From: Comamonas sp. BIGb0124
GTDB lineage: Bacteria > Pseudomonadota > Gammaproteobacteria > Burkholderiales > Burkholderiaceae_C
Length of the DNA stretch: 64,000 nucleotides
Assembly (NCBI RefSeq): GCF_003752175.1
Contig: NZ_RJVF01000010.1
Location: 310,001-374,000, forward strand
Direction of reading: 5' to 3'
Below, one piece after another: positions 17,893 through 26,225 of this stretch (position 1 is its first letter; each line of letters opens with the position of its first letter). A model generated the notes under the pieces. That model saw only the letters and a program-made list of their open reading frames with translations. It did no database searches and was not told the DNA's origin. Both the position numbers and the translations under genes were made by a program.

Positions 17893-18573
17893 TCAACGGC
17901 GCCGCGGCTCGAGTGCCAGGTTGTCCTCGACGTGGGACAGGTGGTCGAGCATCAGTTGCACCGCGCGCTCGGTGTCCCGCGAGGCCAGGGCCTCGACGAT
18001 GTCGCCGTGCTCCTCGTGCGAATGTGCGGCGGCATGGCTGCTCTGGTACATCATGGTGATGAGGGCGCAGCGCGAGATCAGCTCGCCCAGCAACTGGGCC
18101 AGCACCTCGTTGCCCATGAGTTCGGCCATGCGCACATGGAAATCGCCCAGCAGTTCGGTGCGATCCTTCACGTTGTGGCCCTCCAGGGCCGCTTTCTCGC
18201 GTGTGACGTGCTGGCGCAGGGCCTTGATCTTGGCCGTCGTCACCTGACGTGCGAAAGCCCGTGTCATTTCCGCTTCGAGCATGCGGCGAACGGCAAAGAT
18301 CTCGCGCGCCTCGGCCACGGAGGGGGCCGCCACGAACGCGCCGCGTGCCGGCTCGAGCTTGATCAGTCGCTGCTGCGACAACTGGAACAGCGCCTGCCGC
18401 ACCAGCGTGCGCGAGACCCCGAACTGGTCGGCCAGCTTCTGCTCGGCCAGCTTGCTGCCCGGCGCCAGCCGGTGTTCGAGGATGGCCTGCGTGAGCGCCG
18501 AGACGATCGCGGTGGTCGACGACGCAGCGCCGGGGTCCGCATCCGATGAAGTCAGGATTTCCATGCCTGGCAT
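17893..18573 (-). CDS. GntR-family (FCD domain) regulator of the purine/ureide cluster
   Basis: 226 residues; a second ATG nine bases in (18564) is equally plausible and neither has a strong Shine-Dalgarno. The winged helix contains LADQFGVSRTLVRQALFQLSQQRLIKLEPARGAFV (about residues 46-81, abridged family pattern). The FCD domain has His-bearing helices (GDFHVRMAELMGNEV, HSHEEHGDIVEAL, MLDHLSHVED). It is divergent from hiuH across a gap holding a perfect 16-bp palindrome and is followed by puuE, so it should control both arms. The effector is probably a ureide or urate derivative. Confidence 0.83.
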   Translation of the reverse strand: MPGMEILTSSDADPGAASSTTAIVSALTQAILEHRLAPGSKLAEQKLADQFGVSRTLVRQALFQLSQQRLIKLEPARGAFVAAPSVAEAREIFAVRRMLEAEMTRAFARQVTTAKIKALRQHVTREKAALEGHNVKDRTELLGDFHVRMAELMGNEVLAQLLGELISRCALITMMYQSSHAAAHSHEEHGDIVEALASRDTERAVQLMLDHLSHVEDNLALEPRRR

Positions 18574-18590
18574 GATAGTTGTATGTGGCT

Positions 18591-18606
18591 AAAGTGTATA
18601 CACTTT
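18591..18606. promoter_or_regulatory. Perfect 16-bp palindrome between divergent ureide arms
   Basis: AAAGTGTATACACTTT has two perfect 8-bp arms without a spacer. It lies 18 bp upstream of the GntR ATG and 17 bp upstream of the hiuH ATG. The central GTATAC matches the core of many GntR/FCD operators. One site could repress both divergent transcripts. Binding by the adjacent regulator is inferred. Confidence 0.65.
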
Positions 18607-18623
18607 GCGCAAGGAGAAGAACC

Positions 18624-18974
18624 ATGGGATTGAGCACACATGTCCTCGACACCGTCAACGGCTGTCCTGCCGTCGGCATGACCGTCACCCTCTACCGCAT
18701 CCGCGAGGGCCAGGCCGAGCCCGTCCGCACCGTCGTGCTCAACCGCGACGGGCGCACCGACGGTCCGCTGTACGCCGACGGCGAACTGCTGGCGGGCACT
18801 TACCGGCTGTCGTTTGCCGTCGCCGATTATTTCCGGGCCCGCGGCGTGGACTTGCCCGAGCCGCCGTTCCTCGATGTCGTCAACCTGGATTTCGGCGTGG
18901 CCCATCCCGAGCAGCACTACCACGTGCCCCTGCTGACCAGTCCCTGGACGTATTCCACCTACCGGGGCTCCTGA
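18624..18974 (+). CDS. hiuH: 5-hydroxyisourate hydrolase (transthyretin-like)
   Basis: 116 residues from the ATG at 18624, preceded by AAGGAGAAG; an in-frame ATG at 18579 would read through the operator and is rejected. It carries the diagnostic C-terminal tetrapeptide YRGS (113-116), His6 in STHVLDT and the Arg in RDGRTDGPL, all typical of HIUases and absent from vertebrate transthyretin. It hydrolyses 5-hydroxyisourate to OHCU, the substrate of the UraD domain encoded on the opposite arm. No signal peptide is seen, so the cytoplasm is the likely site. Confidence 0.95.
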   Translation: MGLSTHVLDTVNGCPAVGMTVTLYRIREGQAEPVRTVVLNRDGRTDGPLYADGELLAGTYRLSFAVADYFRARGVDLPEPPFLDVVNLDFGVAHPEQHYHVPLLTSPWTYSTYRGS

Positions 18975-18982
18975 GCAGCGCC

Positions 18983-19852
18983 ATGGCGATATTGGCCGAC
19001 ATCGCACTGTGCCGTGCCCGCCTGGCGCAGGGAGAGACGGGCTGTCTGGTCCGGGTGGCCGGCACCCGTGGCTCGGCGCCGCGGCGGGCCGGCGCGTGGA
19101 TGGCCGTGTTTGCCCAGGCCCTGGTGGGTACCATCGGCGGCGGCCGGCTGGAGTACGAGGCGCTGATCGAGGCGCGGGCCTGGCTGGCGCAGGGAGCGCC
19201 GGCGGGGGCACTGCCCGGCACGCGCGATGTTCCGCTCGGGCCGTCCTTGGGGCAGTGCTGCGGCGGCCGCGTCGCGCTGGCTTTCGAGCCGCTGGCCCTG
19301 GCCCGACTGTCCGAGCTCGAACAGGCTGCGCTGGCCGTGCTGGTGCCGGTCGGCCTGTTCGGCGGCGGGCATGTCGGACGTGCGCTGGTCGATGTGCTGG
19401 TCGGGCTGCCTTTCGACGTGCACTGGATGGACAGCCGCGACGACGTTTTTGGCCTTTCGGCGGCCGACGCCGCCGTGGCCGCGATGCCGCCCAATCTGCA
19501 CTGCGAGTTCTCGGATCCCGTCGAGGCCGGTGTCGGCCACCTGCCGCCGGGCAGTCACGTGCTCGTGATGAGCTACAGCCATGCCGAGGACTTCGAGGTG
19601 GTGATGGCCTGTCTCGATCGCCGCCGCCGTCGTGCCGATCTGCCTTTCGTGGGCCTGATCGGCAGCCGCAGCAAATGGGCGACGTTCGCCGGTCGCCTTC
19701 GCCGCCGCGGCTACAGCGAAGAAGAGATCGCCGGCGTGACCTGCCCGATCGGCGTGGCCGGCATCCAGGGCAAGGAGCCCGAGGTCATTGCCGTCGCCGT
19801 CGCGGCGCAATTGCTGCAGGCGATCTCCGGCAGCGTCCCGCCGGCGGGGTGA
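18983..19852 (+). CDS. xdhC: Xanthine dehydrogenase accessory protein XdhC
   Basis: 289 residues from the ATG at 18983, eight bases after the hiuH stop. The N-terminal XdhC/CoxI domain shows GSAPRRAGAWM and VGTIGGGRLEYEAL, followed by the QCCGGRV cysteine pair. The C-terminal Rossmann domain contains VGLFGGGHVGRAL and a late LIGSRSKWATF. XdhC binds the molybdenum cofactor, helps its sulfuration and inserts it into xanthine dehydrogenase. xdhA and xdhB are not in this window, so they must lie elsewhere or the purine route starts from urate here. Confidence 0.92.
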   Translation: MAILADIALCRARLAQGETGCLVRVAGTRGSAPRRAGAWMAVFAQALVGTIGGGRLEYEALIEARAWLAQGAPAGALPGTRDVPLGPSLGQCCGGRVALAFEPLALARLSELEQAALAVLVPVGLFGGGHVGRALVDVLVGLPFDVHWMDSRDDVFGLSAADAAVAAMPPNLHCEFSDPVEAGVGHLPPGSHVLVMSYSHAEDFEVVMACLDRRRRRADLPFVGLIGSRSKWATFAGRLRRRGYSEEEIAGVTCPIGVAGIQGKEPEVIAVAVAAQLLQAISGSVPPAG

Positions 19853-19867
19853 GGCGGCAAGCCGGCA

Positions 19868-19909
19868 GGCCTTGAAGGCCTTCGAGGCCTTCAAGGCCTT
19901 CAAGGCTTT
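19868..19909. repeat. 9-bp tandem repeat forming an 11-bp hairpin
   Basis: Four full and one partial copy of a GGCCTTCAA-like unit run from 19868 to 19909 with single-base variants. Because the first unit is the inverted form (GGCCTTGAA), 19870-19880 and 19886-19896 pair as a perfect 11-bp stem over a TTCGA loop. It lies between xdhC (stop at 19852) and the glycerate kinase start (19951). No T-run follows, so it is not a classical terminator. Confidence 0.7.
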
Positions 19910-19950
19910 AGCATCGGGGGTCCAGGCCATCTCGAACAAAAGGAGACTCG

Positions 19951-21297
19951 ATGACCCCGCCGTTTTCCCGTGCCGTGCCCGACTACCGCAGCCAGCCGCG
20001 CGAATTCCTGCAGGCGCTTTATGAGCGTGCCGTTCTCGAAGCATTGCCCGAGCAAGGGCTCGCCGCCTGCCTGCCGTCCCCGCCCGCCGGGCGGACACTG
20101 GTGCTGGGTGCAGGCAAGGCCGCCGGGGCCATGGCGCAGGCCCTCGACCGGCTCTGGCCCGCCGACCGGCCGATTTCGGGCCTGGTCGTGACGCGCTACG
20201 GCCACACGCCGCCCCAGGCCGAAGGCACTCGCTGCCGGATCGAGGTCGTCGAAGCATCGCATCCCGTCCCCGACGAAGCCGGGCTGCGCGCGGCCACACG
20301 CATCCTGGATCTTGCCGGGGGGCTGAGCGCCGACGACCTGGTCATCTGCCTCATCTCCGGCGGCGGTTCCGCCTTGCTCACCCTGCCTGCCGACATCGAG
20401 GGCGGTGCCTTCACCCTGGCCGACAAGCAGGCGCTCAACCAGGCGCTGCTGCACAGCGGCGCCAGCATCGGCGAGATGAATTGCGTGCGCAAGCACCTCT
20501 CGCGCATCAAGGGCGGCCGTCTGGCCCAGGCCTGTGCGCCGGCCCGCGTGGTCACGCTGCTCATCAGCGACGTTCCGGGCGACGAGCCCTCCGTCATCGC
20601 CAGCGGTCCCACGGTCCCCGACGCCAGCACATGCGCCGACGCGCTGGCCATTCTCGACCGCTACGGCATCGCCTTGCCGGCCGCCGTGCGCGAGGCCCTG
20701 GTCCAGGGTCGGCTCGAGACCCCCAAGCCCGGCGACGCACTGTTCGACGGGCACGAGGTCCACCTCATCGCCACGCCGCAGAAATCGCTCGAAGCCGCAG
20801 CCGCCCTGGCGCGCGAGGCGGGCCTCGCGGTCCATATCCTGAGCGACGAGATCGAAGGCGAGTCGCGTGAAGTCGGCAAAGTCCATGCCGCTCTCGCACG
20901 TGCCGTCGCGCTGCGCAGCCAGCCCTTTGCGCGGCCTTGCGTCATCCTCTCGGGCGGCGAGACCACCGTCACCGTCGGACCGCGCCGCGAGGGCGCCAAG
21001 CCCGGCCGCGGAGGACGTGCCGGCGAGTTCTGCCTGGGCCTGGTCCAGGGCCTGCAAAGCCATGCCGCCGTCCACGCCTTGGCCGCAGACACCGACGGCA
21101 TCGACGGGGTGGAGGACAATGCGGGTGCGTTCGTCGGTCCCGACACGCTCGAACGCGCGCGTGCGCTGGGCCTCAAGCTCGACGAGCACCAGTCCCGCCA
21201 CGATGCCTATGGCTACTTCGACGCGCTGGGCGACCTGCTGGTGACCGGGCCCACGCACACCAACGTCAACGACTTCCGAGCCCTGCTCATCCTCTGA
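19951..21297 (+). CDS. Glycerate kinase type II (MOFRL family)
   Basis: 448 residues with an AAAGGAG Shine-Dalgarno upstream. It is a GK-II/TtuD/MOFRL family member: N-terminal VLGAGKAAGAMA, SGGGSALLTLP, MNCVRKHLSRIKGGRLA, and the C-terminal MOFRL domain with GGETTVTV, GRGGRAGEFCLG and DTDGIDGVEDNAGA. These enzymes phosphorylate D-glycerate, usually to 2-phosphoglycerate; older annotation as hydroxypyruvate reductase is common. Placed after xdhC, it would drain glyoxylate-derived glycerate from ureidoglycolate breakdown into glycolysis. The intermediate enzymes (glyoxylate carboligase, tartronate semialdehyde reductase) are not in the window. Confidence 0.88.
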   Translation: MTPPFSRAVPDYRSQPREFLQALYERAVLEALPEQGLAACLPSPPAGRTLVLGAGKAAGAMAQALDRLWPADRPISGLVVTRYGHTPPQAEGTRCRIEVVEASHPVPDEAGLRAATRILDLAGGLSADDLVICLISGGGSALLTLPADIEGGAFTLADKQALNQALLHSGASIGEMNCVRKHLSRIKGGRLAQACAPARVVTLLISDVPGDEPSVIASGPTVPDASTCADALAILDRYGIALPAAVREALVQGRLETPKPGDALFDGHEVHLIATPQKSLEAAAALAREAGLAVHILSDEIEGESREVGKVHAALARAVALRSQPFARPCVILSGGETTVTVGPRREGAKPGRGGRAGEFCLGLVQGLQSHAAVHALAADTDGIDGVEDNAGAFVGPDTLERARALGLKLDEHQSRHDAYGYFDALGDLLVTGPTHTNVNDFRALLIL

Positions 21298-21335
21298 GAA
21301 ACCGGCGCGCCTGCGCGCCCCAGCGATCCCCCTGC

Positions 21336-22262
21336 ATGACCGATCCGACCCGACCCCCGCCCGCCGCCCAGCCCCCCAAGCGCAAGATTTCGCCCGGCCG
21401 CTATGTGCTGTTCGGCCTGATCGTGCTCCTGCCCGCGGCCCTGCTGCTGTGGATGGCGATGGGACGCACGCCGCGCCCGATCGAGACGCTGACGGACGGC
21501 GAGATCGCCCGCCGCAGCACGCCCCAGCAGGCCGTGGCGTATGCACTGCCCCAGGCCGTGCACCCCGTCACCGCCCTGACGCTGCCCGACGGCACCCGTG
21601 TCACCAGCGACACGAATCTGCCGCTCGATCGCGATGCCTCGCAGATCTATGTCTTCAACCTGCTGACGTCCCTGGTGGGGCTCGAGGCGCAGCAGCGTTT
21701 TTTCCCGGTCGAAGACTTCGCACGGCGCCTGGCCCGCAGCTCGGTCGACCTGCCGCGCCACCAGTTGCCCTCGGCCTTCTGGCCGGTGCGGACCACGGAA
21801 GGCCGCTTCGCCACCGTGGAGCAGAACGGCAAGACCTTCATCGCTCCCGACAACGCCCGCCGCTACGATCCGCTGGTGCAACTGCTGATGGCCACCGATA
21901 CCGCCCGGCTGGTCTCCGCCTATGTGCGGGCCTATCCGCTGCTGCAGAAGGCCTATGCCAGCCTGGGGCACAACTACGCCAGCTACTACCTCAACGACAG
22001 CGTGCTCACCGCCATCGACGAACTGCTGCGCACGCCCGAGCCGGCCGGGCCGGTCGAGGTTCGCCTGCCGGCGGCCGGCGAGGCCCATGCCGATACCGTC
22101 CGGCCCTGGGTCACCTACCGGTATGCCGATCCGGCGCTCGAGGGCCTGTCCGTGGCGCAGAAGACGCTGCTGCGCATGGGACCGGCGCACACCCGGACCA
22201 TCAAGGCCAAGCTGGCCGATATCCGGGCCTTGCTGGTCACCGGCAGCCCGTCCGCCTCCTGA
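21336..22262 (+). CDS. DUF3014-like single-pass membrane protein of unknown function
   Basis: 308 residues from the ATG at 21336, 38 bases after the glycerate kinase stop. A short Pro-rich cytoplasmic N-terminus (RPPPAAQPPKRK) is followed by one transmembrane segment (about residues 25-45) and a large soluble, probably periplasmic, domain. The conserved-looking core runs through YVFNLLTSLVGLEAQQRFFPVEDFARRLA and VQLLMATDTARLVSAYVRAYPLLQKAYASLG, which I associate with DUF3014. No catalytic motif is apparent. It converges on slt across 42 bases that contain a CCTGAGC/GCTCAGG hairpin. Confidence 0.72.
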   Translation: MTDPTRPPPAAQPPKRKISPGRYVLFGLIVLLPAALLLWMAMGRTPRPIETLTDGEIARRSTPQQAVAYALPQAVHPVTALTLPDGTRVTSDTNLPLDRDASQIYVFNLLTSLVGLEAQQRFFPVEDFARRLARSSVDLPRHQLPSAFWPVRTTEGRFATVEQNGKTFIAPDNARRYDPLVQLLMATDTARLVSAYVRAYPLLQKAYASLGHNYASYYLNDSVLTAIDELLRTPEPAGPVEVRLPAAGEAHADTVRPWVTYRYADPALEGLSVAQKTLLRMGPAHTRTIKAKLADIRALLVTGSPSAS

Positions 22263-22304
22263 TCGTCCCGGACGGCGAGAGCCGCCCCTGAGCCCGCAAG
22301 GCGC

Positions 22305-24314
22305 TCAGGGCAGGTCCGCATCGATCGGCGCATCGTTCGACGGGCGCGGTCCGACCTGGCCCAGCCGTGCCACCAGCGACTGCTGCGGCTCGTGCAGCAG
22401 CGCCGCATACAGCGTGGTGTTGGCCAGCACCTTCTTGACGTAGTCCCGGGTCTCGGCAAACGGAATGTTCTCGGCCCAGATCGCGGCTTCCAGCACGGGG
22501 CCGGTGCCGCCCGGTGCACGCCAGTTGCGCGGCCGTCCCGGTCCGGCGTTGTAGGCGGCACTGGCCATGGCCATCGAGCCGTCGAAGTCGTCCAGCGCCA
22601 GCTTGAGGTAGGCGGTGCCGATCGTCACGTTGACCTCGCGTTCGTTGATGCGGGAGGGCGCGAAGTCCGTCATGCCGATCTTGCGTGCCGTCCAGCGTGC
22701 GGTGGCCGGCATCACCTGCATCAGCCCCGAAGCGCCGGCGCCCGAGCGGGCATGTGTCACGAAACGGCTTTCCTGCCGGATCAGGCCGTAGACATAGGCG
22801 GGGTCCAGTCCGATGGCCAGGCTGCGCGGCACCACCAGGTCCTTGAGCGGCAGCGGGAAACGCTGAAGGATGTCGACCTGCTCGCGTGTGCGTTCGCTGG
22901 TGTTGATGCAGCGGTCCCAGATCTCGCGTTCGCAGGCCAGTTGCGCAGCGGCCAGCAACTGGCGGTCCGGCAGACCGCCGGGCTGGGCCAGGGCGATGGT
23001 GTAGTTCCATTCGCGCACGCCTTCGCCGCGCAGCCCGATCGCGATCGCCTGCAGCGAGCGCTGCAGGCCCGGCTCGCGCAGGGCCCAGGCCTGTTCGCTC
23101 GGCGTGACCGCCTGAGGCTGCGGCGGCAGCGTCACCGGGCGGCCCAGGGCCTCGAGTGCCATCATTTCATAGAAACCCGAGGTTCCGGCGATCGAGGCGT
23201 AGGCCCGCGCCGCCTGCTGCTGCGCGTCGCCACGGCCCAGGGCCTGCAGCGAGCGGGCGTGCCAGTAGACCCAGGCACTGTCCGACCGGGTCTCGCGATC
23301 CATCGCCTCGATGCTTTCCTTCACCTGCGCCCAGTCGCCCGCCCGCAGCGCGGCACGGGTCTTCCAGATCAGGTGGTCGGTGTTGAGGTCCCGGCTCTTG
23401 ACCTGCGTGAAATAGCCCAGCGCCTGGCCCGACAGCGACAGCGTGGCCTGCTTGCCGATCTGGCCCCAGGCCCAGGCGCGTTCCTCGGCGGTCAGCCGTC
23501 GCTCCCAGCCGCCCTTGAGCTGGGCCGCCGCACTGTCGGCATCGCTGGATGCCAGCTTGATGATCGCCAGCAGTGCCAGTTCCTGGCTCTGGCGGTCGTC
23601 GCTGGAGGCGCTCTGGGCCAGGTAACGCGCGGGGTTGCCGTTGAGCACCGAGACCTGCTTGCCCAGATCGGCCGACAGCAGGCCGACGGCCTTGCGGGCC
23701 ACTTCGGGCCGGTTGGCCTCGATGGCCAGCCGGGCCTTCTGCCAGACGGTGGCTTCGGGCATCTCGCGGGTGCTGACCAGCAGTTCGGCAGCCGTGGTGC
23801 AGGCATCCTCGTCGTTGCGTGCCGCCAGCCAGCGTTCGGCCACCGGCGCGGCCACCGGTGTGCCGCGGTCCAGCCGCTCGACCAGCAGGGCGTAGCACTG
23901 GACCTGCGGGTCGTCGTTCATCCGGAACGCGCCGTGCAGGGCCTTGAAACCGGCCCAGTCGCGGCGCTGGCCCAGCAGCAGCAGCCAGTCGTTGCGCAGC
24001 CTGTCTTCCTGGTAGGTGCCGGCATACTGGCGCAGGAACTGGTCGACCTCGGCCGGCTGCGCTTCCCGGAGCCGGGCCCTCAGCGCCCAGTAGGCCGCCC
24101 ACGGCTCCAGCAGATTGCCGCGTGCCAGGGGCAGCAGCTCGGCCAGCCGTTTCTTGTCGCCCTTGCGGTAGGCTTCGTTCATGTCGAGCACGGCCTGGTC
24201 GCTGGCCGAGATCGTCACCGGGGCGCTCAGCGGCGAAATTTGCGCGGATGCGGGCAAGTGGAGCACGGCAGCGCTGCACAACAGTGTCAGAATGGCTCGA
24301 GTCTGATGGCGCAT
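22305..24314 (-). CDS. slt: Soluble lytic murein transglycosylase
   Basis: 669 residues from the ATG at 24314 (MRHQTRAIL), giving a signal peptide of about 24 residues ending in ASA. The long middle is the superhelical U/L domain of Slt70-type enzymes. The C-terminal SLT domain has the catalytic Glu515 in IRQESRF, then GASGLMQVMPATA and AYNAGPGR. It cleaves the beta-1,4 bond between MurNAc and GlcNAc with 1,6-anhydro product in the periplasm. The start is only ten bases from the divergent 5-formyl-THF cyclo-ligase gene. Confidence 0.93.
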   Translation of the reverse strand: MRHQTRAILTLLCSAAVLHLPASAQISPLSAPVTISASDQAVLDMNEAYRKGDKKRLAELLPLARGNLLEPWAAYWALRARLREAQPAEVDQFLRQYAGTYQEDRLRNDWLLLLGQRRDWAGFKALHGAFRMNDDPQVQCYALLVERLDRGTPVAAPVAERWLAARNDEDACTTAAELLVSTREMPEATVWQKARLAIEANRPEVARKAVGLLSADLGKQVSVLNGNPARYLAQSASSDDRQSQELALLAIIKLASSDADSAAAQLKGGWERRLTAEERAWAWGQIGKQATLSLSGQALGYFTQVKSRDLNTDHLIWKTRAALRAGDWAQVKESIEAMDRETRSDSAWVYWHARSLQALGRGDAQQQAARAYASIAGTSGFYEMMALEALGRPVTLPPQPQAVTPSEQAWALREPGLQRSLQAIAIGLRGEGVREWNYTIALAQPGGLPDRQLLAAAQLACEREIWDRCINTSERTREQVDILQRFPLPLKDLVVPRSLAIGLDPAYVYGLIRQESRFVTHARSGAGASGLMQVMPATARWTARKIGMTDFAPSRINEREVNVTIGTAYLKLALDDFDGSMAMASAAYNAGPGRPRNWRAPGGTGPVLEAAIWAENIPFAETRDYVKKVLANTTLYAALLHEPQQSLVARLGQVGPRPSNDAPIDADLP

Positions 24315-24324
24315 GAGAGGATTT

Positions 24325-25002
24325 ATGGATAAGGCAGCAGGCAAGATCGAACTCAGGAAACGACTGGTCTCGGAACGTCTGGCATTGCCCAATCGTCTCG
24401 AACTGGCCGAACGCCTGCAAAGCGTGATGCGGTTCTGGTTGATCGACCGGCCCGATACCATTATTGGCGCATACTGGCCGATCAAAGGGGAGTTTGATCC
24501 CTTGCCGGCGCTTTATCGCTGGCAAGAAGATGCTGTTTTGGGGGCAACGCTGGCACAAAGTTCCGAGCCCGCGACACAGGCGACCGAGATGCCGCCTCTG
24601 GCCCACCAGAGCCTGGCCAGCCGGTCACCCCGAAAAATCGGGTTGCCGGTGGTCGACAAGGTCCACAAGACCCTGATCTTCCACGCCTGGTATCCCGGTT
24701 GCCCGATGGAAGAAGACGCCTACGGCATTCCCAAACCCAAAGACACCGAGATCGTGGTGCCCACCCTGCTGTTCGTGCCCTGCGTGGGTTACGCGGCGGG
24801 CGGCTACCGGCTCGGCTACGGCGGCGGTTTCTACGACCGCACGCTCGCCACGCTGCAGCCGGCTCCGCTGACGGTCGGCCTGGGCTACACCCACGGGTTC
24901 CTGCCCGATTTCGAGCCCGAGGCGCACGACGTCGCACTCGACGCCATCCTCAACGACAACGGCGTGGTCTGGGCCGGCCCCGCGACCGGTCAAGACCGCT
25001 GA
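24325..25002 (+). CDS. fau: 5-formyltetrahydrofolate cyclo-ligase
   Basis: 225 residues from the ATG at 24325, preceded by AGAGG; an ATG at 24313 in frame is the alternative but would overlap the divergent slt start. Family hallmarks are present: the basic N-terminal KIELRKRLVSERL, IGAYWPIKGEFDP and the Gly-rich ATP site GYRLGYGGGFYDRTLA. It converts 5-formyl-THF to methenyl-THF using ATP. It is about 30 residues longer than usual because of a polar insert around residues 76-104. folD, at the other end of the window, serves the same one-carbon pool. Confidence 0.92.
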   Translation: MDKAAGKIELRKRLVSERLALPNRLELAERLQSVMRFWLIDRPDTIIGAYWPIKGEFDPLPALYRWQEDAVLGATLAQSSEPATQATEMPPLAHQSLASRSPRKIGLPVVDKVHKTLIFHAWYPGCPMEEDAYGIPKPKDTEIVVPTLLFVPCVGYAAGGYRLGYGGGFYDRTLATLQPAPLTVGLGYTHGFLPDFEPEAHDVALDAILNDNGVVWAGPATGQDR

Positions 25003-25009
25003 GGCAGCG

Positions 25010-25999
25010 TCAGTCCAGGTCGTCCAGCGTATCGGGGTCCTGCCTGTCGCCGGTCACCTCCCGGCTGGCCCGTGCTTCTTCGGTCAGCCACGCCTTGAAG
25101 GCCTGCACCTCGGGCCGCGCGGCACTGCGCGGGCCGACCATCAGCCAGTAGCACAGCGGTGAATCCATGCGGCGGCCCGGCAGCACCTCGACCAGGTCGC
25201 CGCGCGCCAGGCTGTCCGCCACCAGAGGCAGCCGCGCCAGCGCGATGCCCTGGCCCGCCACGGCCGCCTGCACGATCTGGTGTGCATAGTTGAAATAAAG
25301 CCAGCGTTTGGCTTCGACATGGTTGTGCGACTGCTGCTCGAACCAGCGTCGCCAGGTCAGCCACTCCAGGTGAAGGGTGCGGTGCGCGTCGCCTGCCTCG
25401 ATCAGCGGGAAATGCCGCAGGTCGGTCGGCTCGTGCACCGGCGGGCCGCTCTTGAGCAGCCACGGACTGGCCACCGGCGTCAGCTGCTCGCCGAACAGCC
25501 GGATGGCCGAAGGCGGCATGTGGCTGGGGCGTGCATAACGCAAGGCCAGATCGACATCGGCGGTGTCGAGGTCGATGCTCACATCGGTTGCATCGATGCG
25601 GATGTCGATGTCGGGATGGGCATGCTGGAATGCCTCGAGCCGCGGAATGACCCACATCGAGGCAAACGAGGCCCAGGTGGTGATCGCCACGCTGCGCCGT
25701 CCGGCGTTCTGGCGGATCAGCCGCACGCTGGCATCGATGCGCTGGAGCGAAGCCGTGGTGGCCTGCAGCAGTTGACCGCCCGCGCTCGTCAGCTCCACGG
25801 CACGGGTGTGGCGGTAGAACAGCGGCACGCCCACTTCTTCCTCCAGCGACTGGATCTGCCGGCTCACCGCCGACTGTGTCAACGACAGTTCCTCGGCCGC
25901 CGCGCGGAAATTCAGGTGACGGGCCACGGCTTCGAATGCGCGCAGATGGCCGATCTGCAAGGGGCGTGTGCGCAGCGGCAGGGAAGTGGGACGGCTCAT
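25010..25999 (-). CDS. LysR-family transcriptional regulator (GcvA-like)
   Basis: 329 residues. The N-terminal helix-turn-helix (about residues 16-75) reads LRAFEAVARHLNFRAAAEELSLTQSAVSRQI, the standard LysR pattern, followed by a periplasmic-binding-like effector domain. Overall similarity is to the GcvA subgroup. It converges on fau (eight bases between stops) and is divergent from a DUF2917 gene. A perfect 8-bp inverted repeat with T-N11-A spacing sits 30 bp upstream of its start, suggesting autoregulation. The target may be the DUF2917 gene; the effector is unknown. Confidence 0.87.
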   Translation of the reverse strand: MSRPTSLPLRTRPLQIGHLRAFEAVARHLNFRAAAEELSLTQSAVSRQIQSLEEEVGVPLFYRHTRAVELTSAGGQLLQATTASLQRIDASVRLIRQNAGRRSVAITTWASFASMWVIPRLEAFQHAHPDIDIRIDATDVSIDLDTADVDLALRYARPSHMPPSAIRLFGEQLTPVASPWLLKSGPPVHEPTDLRHFPLIEAGDAHRTLHLEWLTWRRWFEQQSHNHVEAKRWLYFNYAHQIVQAAVAGQGIALARLPLVADSLARGDLVEVLPGRRMDSPLCYWLMVGPRSAARPEVQAFKAWLTEEARASREVTGDRQDPDTLDDLD

Positions 26000-26028
26000 G
26001 TCGGGTGCCGCTGGGGCGGCCGTTCGGG

Positions 26029-26053
26029 GATTGATGCGTTTTTACCATCAATC
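26029..26053. promoter_or_regulatory. LysR-type inverted repeat
   Basis: GATTGATG and CATCAATC are perfect 8-bp arms over a 9-bp spacer, and T26035 and A26047 make the T-N11-A pattern of LysR boxes. The site is 30 bp upstream of the LysR gene start and 173 bp upstream of the divergent DUF2917 gene. No other strong element was seen in the 226-bp gap. Confidence 0.6.
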
Positions 26054-26225
26054 GGGGCAGCCGCTTTCATTGGACTGGCCGATGCGCGCGCAGGATGATT
26101 CCGGAACCGATACATCGCCATGCCCGTGGCTGTCGAGTGCCTTTTCCCCGTCGTGACCCGGTGTGACGACGGCGGCGAAGTCCGGCAGACCGCAGGTGGC
26201 ATTCCATCCTGCTGCGGAGTCCGTC

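Noticed and set aside
22280-22315. CCTGAGC/GCTCAGG hairpin as terminator between DUF3014 gene and slt
   Set aside because: The stem is present but no T-run follows on either strand and it extends into the slt coding end.
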